This document shows positions 35,304 to 64,000 of a stretch of 64,000 bases of DNA, piece by piece (position 1 is the first letter of the stretch; each line of letters opens with the position of its first letter). The DNA comes from Bettongia penicillata ogilbyi (taxonomy: Eukaryota > Chordata > Mammalia > Diprotodontia > Potoroidae). Under the pieces are notes generated by a model. It did not search any database. It worked only from the letters and a program-made list of their open reading frames with translations, and was not told the origin of the DNA. The translations under genes were made by a program, and so were the position numbers. The stretch is taken from contig JAJHZJ010000221.1 in the NCBI GenBank assembly GCA_023548195.1, positions 3,767,999-3,831,998 of the forward strand, read 5' to 3'.

Positions 35304-37108
35304 TGAAAAGAGAGTACACCAAAGGGAAGCATCACTTACTTTACAATTTTGTTTAGGGTTGGCCCTGGGAATTGAAAAACATGTGTAGTCAAAGTTTGAA
35401 TATGCTACAAATATACTTAGTACATCTTATTCTGCTCCCTTCCCTAGTCTCATGCTAGGTCTTAAAGATTAACTGAAGACTATCAATTAAAATGAGGGTT
35501 TAAAAACATGATCTCTAAATGAAATTTGCTCCTAATGCCCCATCACTTTCAGTAAGACACTCTAAGATACTTCGATCAAGGGTCCAAGCGCAGAAACAGA
35601 ATGTGTCTTTGATAGTAAACAGAAGTGAAATGCTCTGACTTAAGCAGTTATCAGAGGATTTTAAGCATTTGGAACTTAACCATTAAAAGGCAAAATACAT
35701 ACAGGTCTTGAAGGCAGATTAAAAAACACTTCTGCAATTTGTAGTGTGACATGAAACTTTTCCAGGAGTCATTTCCCAGAAAAGCAGTTGTTTCTGAAAA
35801 ACTTGGAGGTTGAAATGATTCTTTATGTTATAAGGGCACTCGAGCTTTTGTTATAGGTGATAAAAGCAACTGTTAACTTCCGTGGTACTTAATAGAATTA
35901 ATTCAAATTGAGTTTGAATTTGAAGTTTTTCATGATATTTACTGTAAAAGAGCCATCAAGTGATTATTTTTAAAGCAAAAATATCAGTCCTTTAAGTTTA
36001 CATCAAAAACAATAACTATTTCACTACGGAAGTGGTACTGACGACCTATTTAAGAAAAGTAACGGTCAGACTACAACTGGGGAACGGATTATATGCCCAC
36101 ACTAAATAGCATTAATTTGGGGCTCACTGCTTAAAGAGAAAATTCACAGAATCATTTCTTCATAGAGAACTAATGCCAATTGTTACTATCAGTGGTGGAG
36201 ACTGGTTTGGCTAGATCTTGCTGATAAGAATAGTCTTAAATGGAAAATTAGTGCAATTCATGCTAAAGCATATTTAAGTGTGTGGTTTGCTCACACATTC
36301 ATAAAACTGGCACTTTCACAAAATAAATGTCAAGAGTTTGGGTTTGTTTGTACATAATGTCATAGATATGCAGTTCTAGTACAGCATGTACATTAGGGCA
36401 CCCTCTTACAAGTAGGAGTTCAAAATTAGTGGGGAAAAGAATCTGCTAAAGCCATATTCAGAAATGTAGCATAAGTCAGTGTTACACTCATTTTCCAAGT
36501 TTGGGCCCCTGAGTCAACAATTTGATAACCATTATATAGTAGGCACAGAGACCTAGTTATCAAACAAGAACTGAAATAGCTGCTGCTACGTTTTAAAAGC
36601 TGTGTTAATTACACAGAAAATGGTCTTATGATACTTGATCTGTGCTGGGTTTTTATCTAGATTTGAACCAATTTCAGTCAAGTACTTCTCTGTCAATCTG
36701 AACTTCTGCATGGTTCCCCCCACACCCCCCACCTATAATTTCAAACCCTCTGGCTGGGATTCAGTGAATGTAAAACAGCTTGGGTATTTTCTAAGGTATT
36801 AAGCAGTAATTAACTTGAAAATGCTACTTGATGGTAGAGTGAGTGAGGCTTCTTTGGCTGGAATAACAAATAGATCCAAATCCAGTATCCTGGATCACAT
36901 GAATTGAATTACTGAGTTGCTATACTTTGGCTTTTAGACTACAGTAAAACAACATTAACACTTTCAGTGTAACTTACACGTGGTAAAGTTCATCTCACTA
37001 AAAATATACTCGACTGGAGGCCTCCCAGAATAACCAGTGCCGCTGCTATTACAACCCCAGCAGTCAGAGCTTATTGAGATGGCAGACTGATGCAACGTGA
37101 CACGACTG

Positions 37109-63019
<25,911 letters not shown>

Positions 63020-63114
63020 CTGTAAGTCAAAATAAAAATAAATTAATGCTATAATGCAGATGAAGAGCTTGGGAAAAATTATGACAAAAATACCAGAAAT
63101 TAGTAGATGAGTAG

Positions 63115-63300
63115 TACAGAGAAAATTGTATTGGTTTGGGGTCAGAAGACCTGGGTTTGAATTCCATCATGTTTACTTACTAGTGTGACCTATGGTAAGT
63201 CATTTAACCTCCCCAGGTTCTAGTAACTCATCTGTAAAATGAGGGAATTGGCTAATGGCCTTAAAGCTCTGTTTCAACTCTAAACATAGGATCCAATGAT
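63115..63300 (+). mobile_element. MIR-type SINE
   Basis: GGTCAGAAGACCTGGGTTTG, a TTACTAGTGTGACC core, CTCATCTGTAAAATGAGGGA and CTTAAAGCTCTGTTTCAACT. Confidence 0.75.
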
Positions 63301-64000
63301 CCCAAGTTTGATTTGAACAGAAGTATTTGCCTACCAATAAAGTTTTTCATGCTTTCCTTCCATTTGGAAAAAGAAAATTAAATTTTTTTAAATTTAGCAC
63401 TCAGAAATATTTTTTAAAAGGATTTACATACAGTACACACAAAGTATATAAAAACAAAGTATATTCAGGTAAAAAACCTTAAAGAAATGTTAATAGATAA
63501 TAAAATGTTTATAGATAAGTGAATGCTGACCCAAAACTCATGGAAGAATTTATGTCTTCGAAATAATTTTAAAAACATTGAGGGTTTGATTTTAAAGATA
63601 TTATAGGTATGATACTAAACAGAGGAAATCATAGATATTAGGACAAAAAAAAAGGCAAGAAAGAAGAAACTTAGAAGACATTTCTATGTACCAACATACA
63701 GAACTGCTGTCTTGTCTTTATAAAATCTTTATAATGATTTGTACACACATCAATAGAATTCTCGATGAACATAATGAATCTTGGAAGAAAGAGGTTTTAA
63801 TAAACTATTTTCTACCAAAAAACATCTTCAAAGTCATCTTCAAAGCAGTTGATTAAGAAGTATAAATGATGCAAAGAATATGTGTTTGATTACAAAAAGG
63901 CATTTGATTTAACAGAGGAAAACAGAGAGTTATAAAGATTGTCCTTTAACAAATATATAACAAATATAGGTTTCCCTAACAGATGCAACTACAGCAATAA
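63301..64000. other. LIFR intron, unassigned
   Basis: AT-rich. No further LIFR exon recognised before the window ends. Confidence 0.4.

Larger units (their letters stand above)
29750..37108 (-). other. LIFR: LIFR 3' UTR (about 7.4 kb, probable extent)
   Basis: From the TAG stop down to about 29750 the sequence is AT-rich and nearly free of interspersed repeats, unlike both flanks. A - strand AATAAA (TTTATT on +, 29768-29773) followed by a T-rich stretch marks a plausible 3' end. The human LIFR mRNA also has a very long 3' UTR (several kb, from memory), so this length fits. Insertions inside it are a SINE/MIR pair near 34.06-34.52 kb and a purine-rich tract at 35.17-35.30 kb. The endpoint is inferred. 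Confidence 0.65.

Noticed and set aside
63020..64000. Search for an additional upstream LIFR exon
   Set aside because: No frame with receptor-like sequence and flanking splice sites was found.

Overview
This window is vertebrate nuclear DNA, most likely from a marsupial. It carries the 3' parts of two protein-coding genes arranged tail to tail. EGFLAM (pikachurin) runs on the + strand and only its last three coding exons (5929-9070) lie here. LIFR (leukemia inhibitory factor receptor) runs on the - strand. Its last twelve coding exons (63019 down to 37109) and a long 3' UTR (to about 29.75 kb) are inside, and its first exons lie beyond 64000. EGFLAM and LIFR are also neighbours in human (5p13), so the block is conserved synteny. 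The marsupial call rests on repeat types (an ORF1-only L1/HAL1-like element, tRNA-derived SINEs with an RTE-like tail, a typical marsupial L1 5' UTR) and on receptor sequence close to but distinct from human. I cannot name the species.

Layout: 1-5.9 kb is EGFLAM intron filled with nested L1, SINE, MIR and hAT fragments. 5.9-9.1 kb holds the EGFLAM terminal laminin G exons, followed by about 0.9 kb of 3' UTR. About 10-29.7 kb is intergenic, with L2, MIR, SINE, L1 and DNA-transposon remnants, several long microsatellites, and a roughly 330-bp inverted duplication about 2 kb apart (24.3-27.0 kb). About 29.7-37.1 kb is the AT-rich, repeat-poor LIFR 3' UTR. 37.1-64 kb holds LIFR exons and introns, one of which contains a complete ORF1-only L1 (42.8-45.7 kb) flanked by a target-site duplication.

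Function: pikachurin is a secreted matrix protein that binds dystroglycan at the photoreceptor ribbon synapse. LIFR is a gp130-family signalling receptor. They are neighbours, not a functional operon. The LIFR part here encodes the second cytokine-binding module with its WSxWS motif, three membrane-proximal fibronectin III domains, the transmembrane helix, Box 1 and three YxxQ STAT3 docking motifs, all with intact frame and splice sites.

I found no CRISPR array, operon, intact viral gene or other novel genetic system. The least ordinary structures are the inverted duplication, the HAL1-like element with an extra sequence after its tail, and several nested insertions with readable target-site duplications. 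All repeat family names come from recognition by eye, not from a database search.
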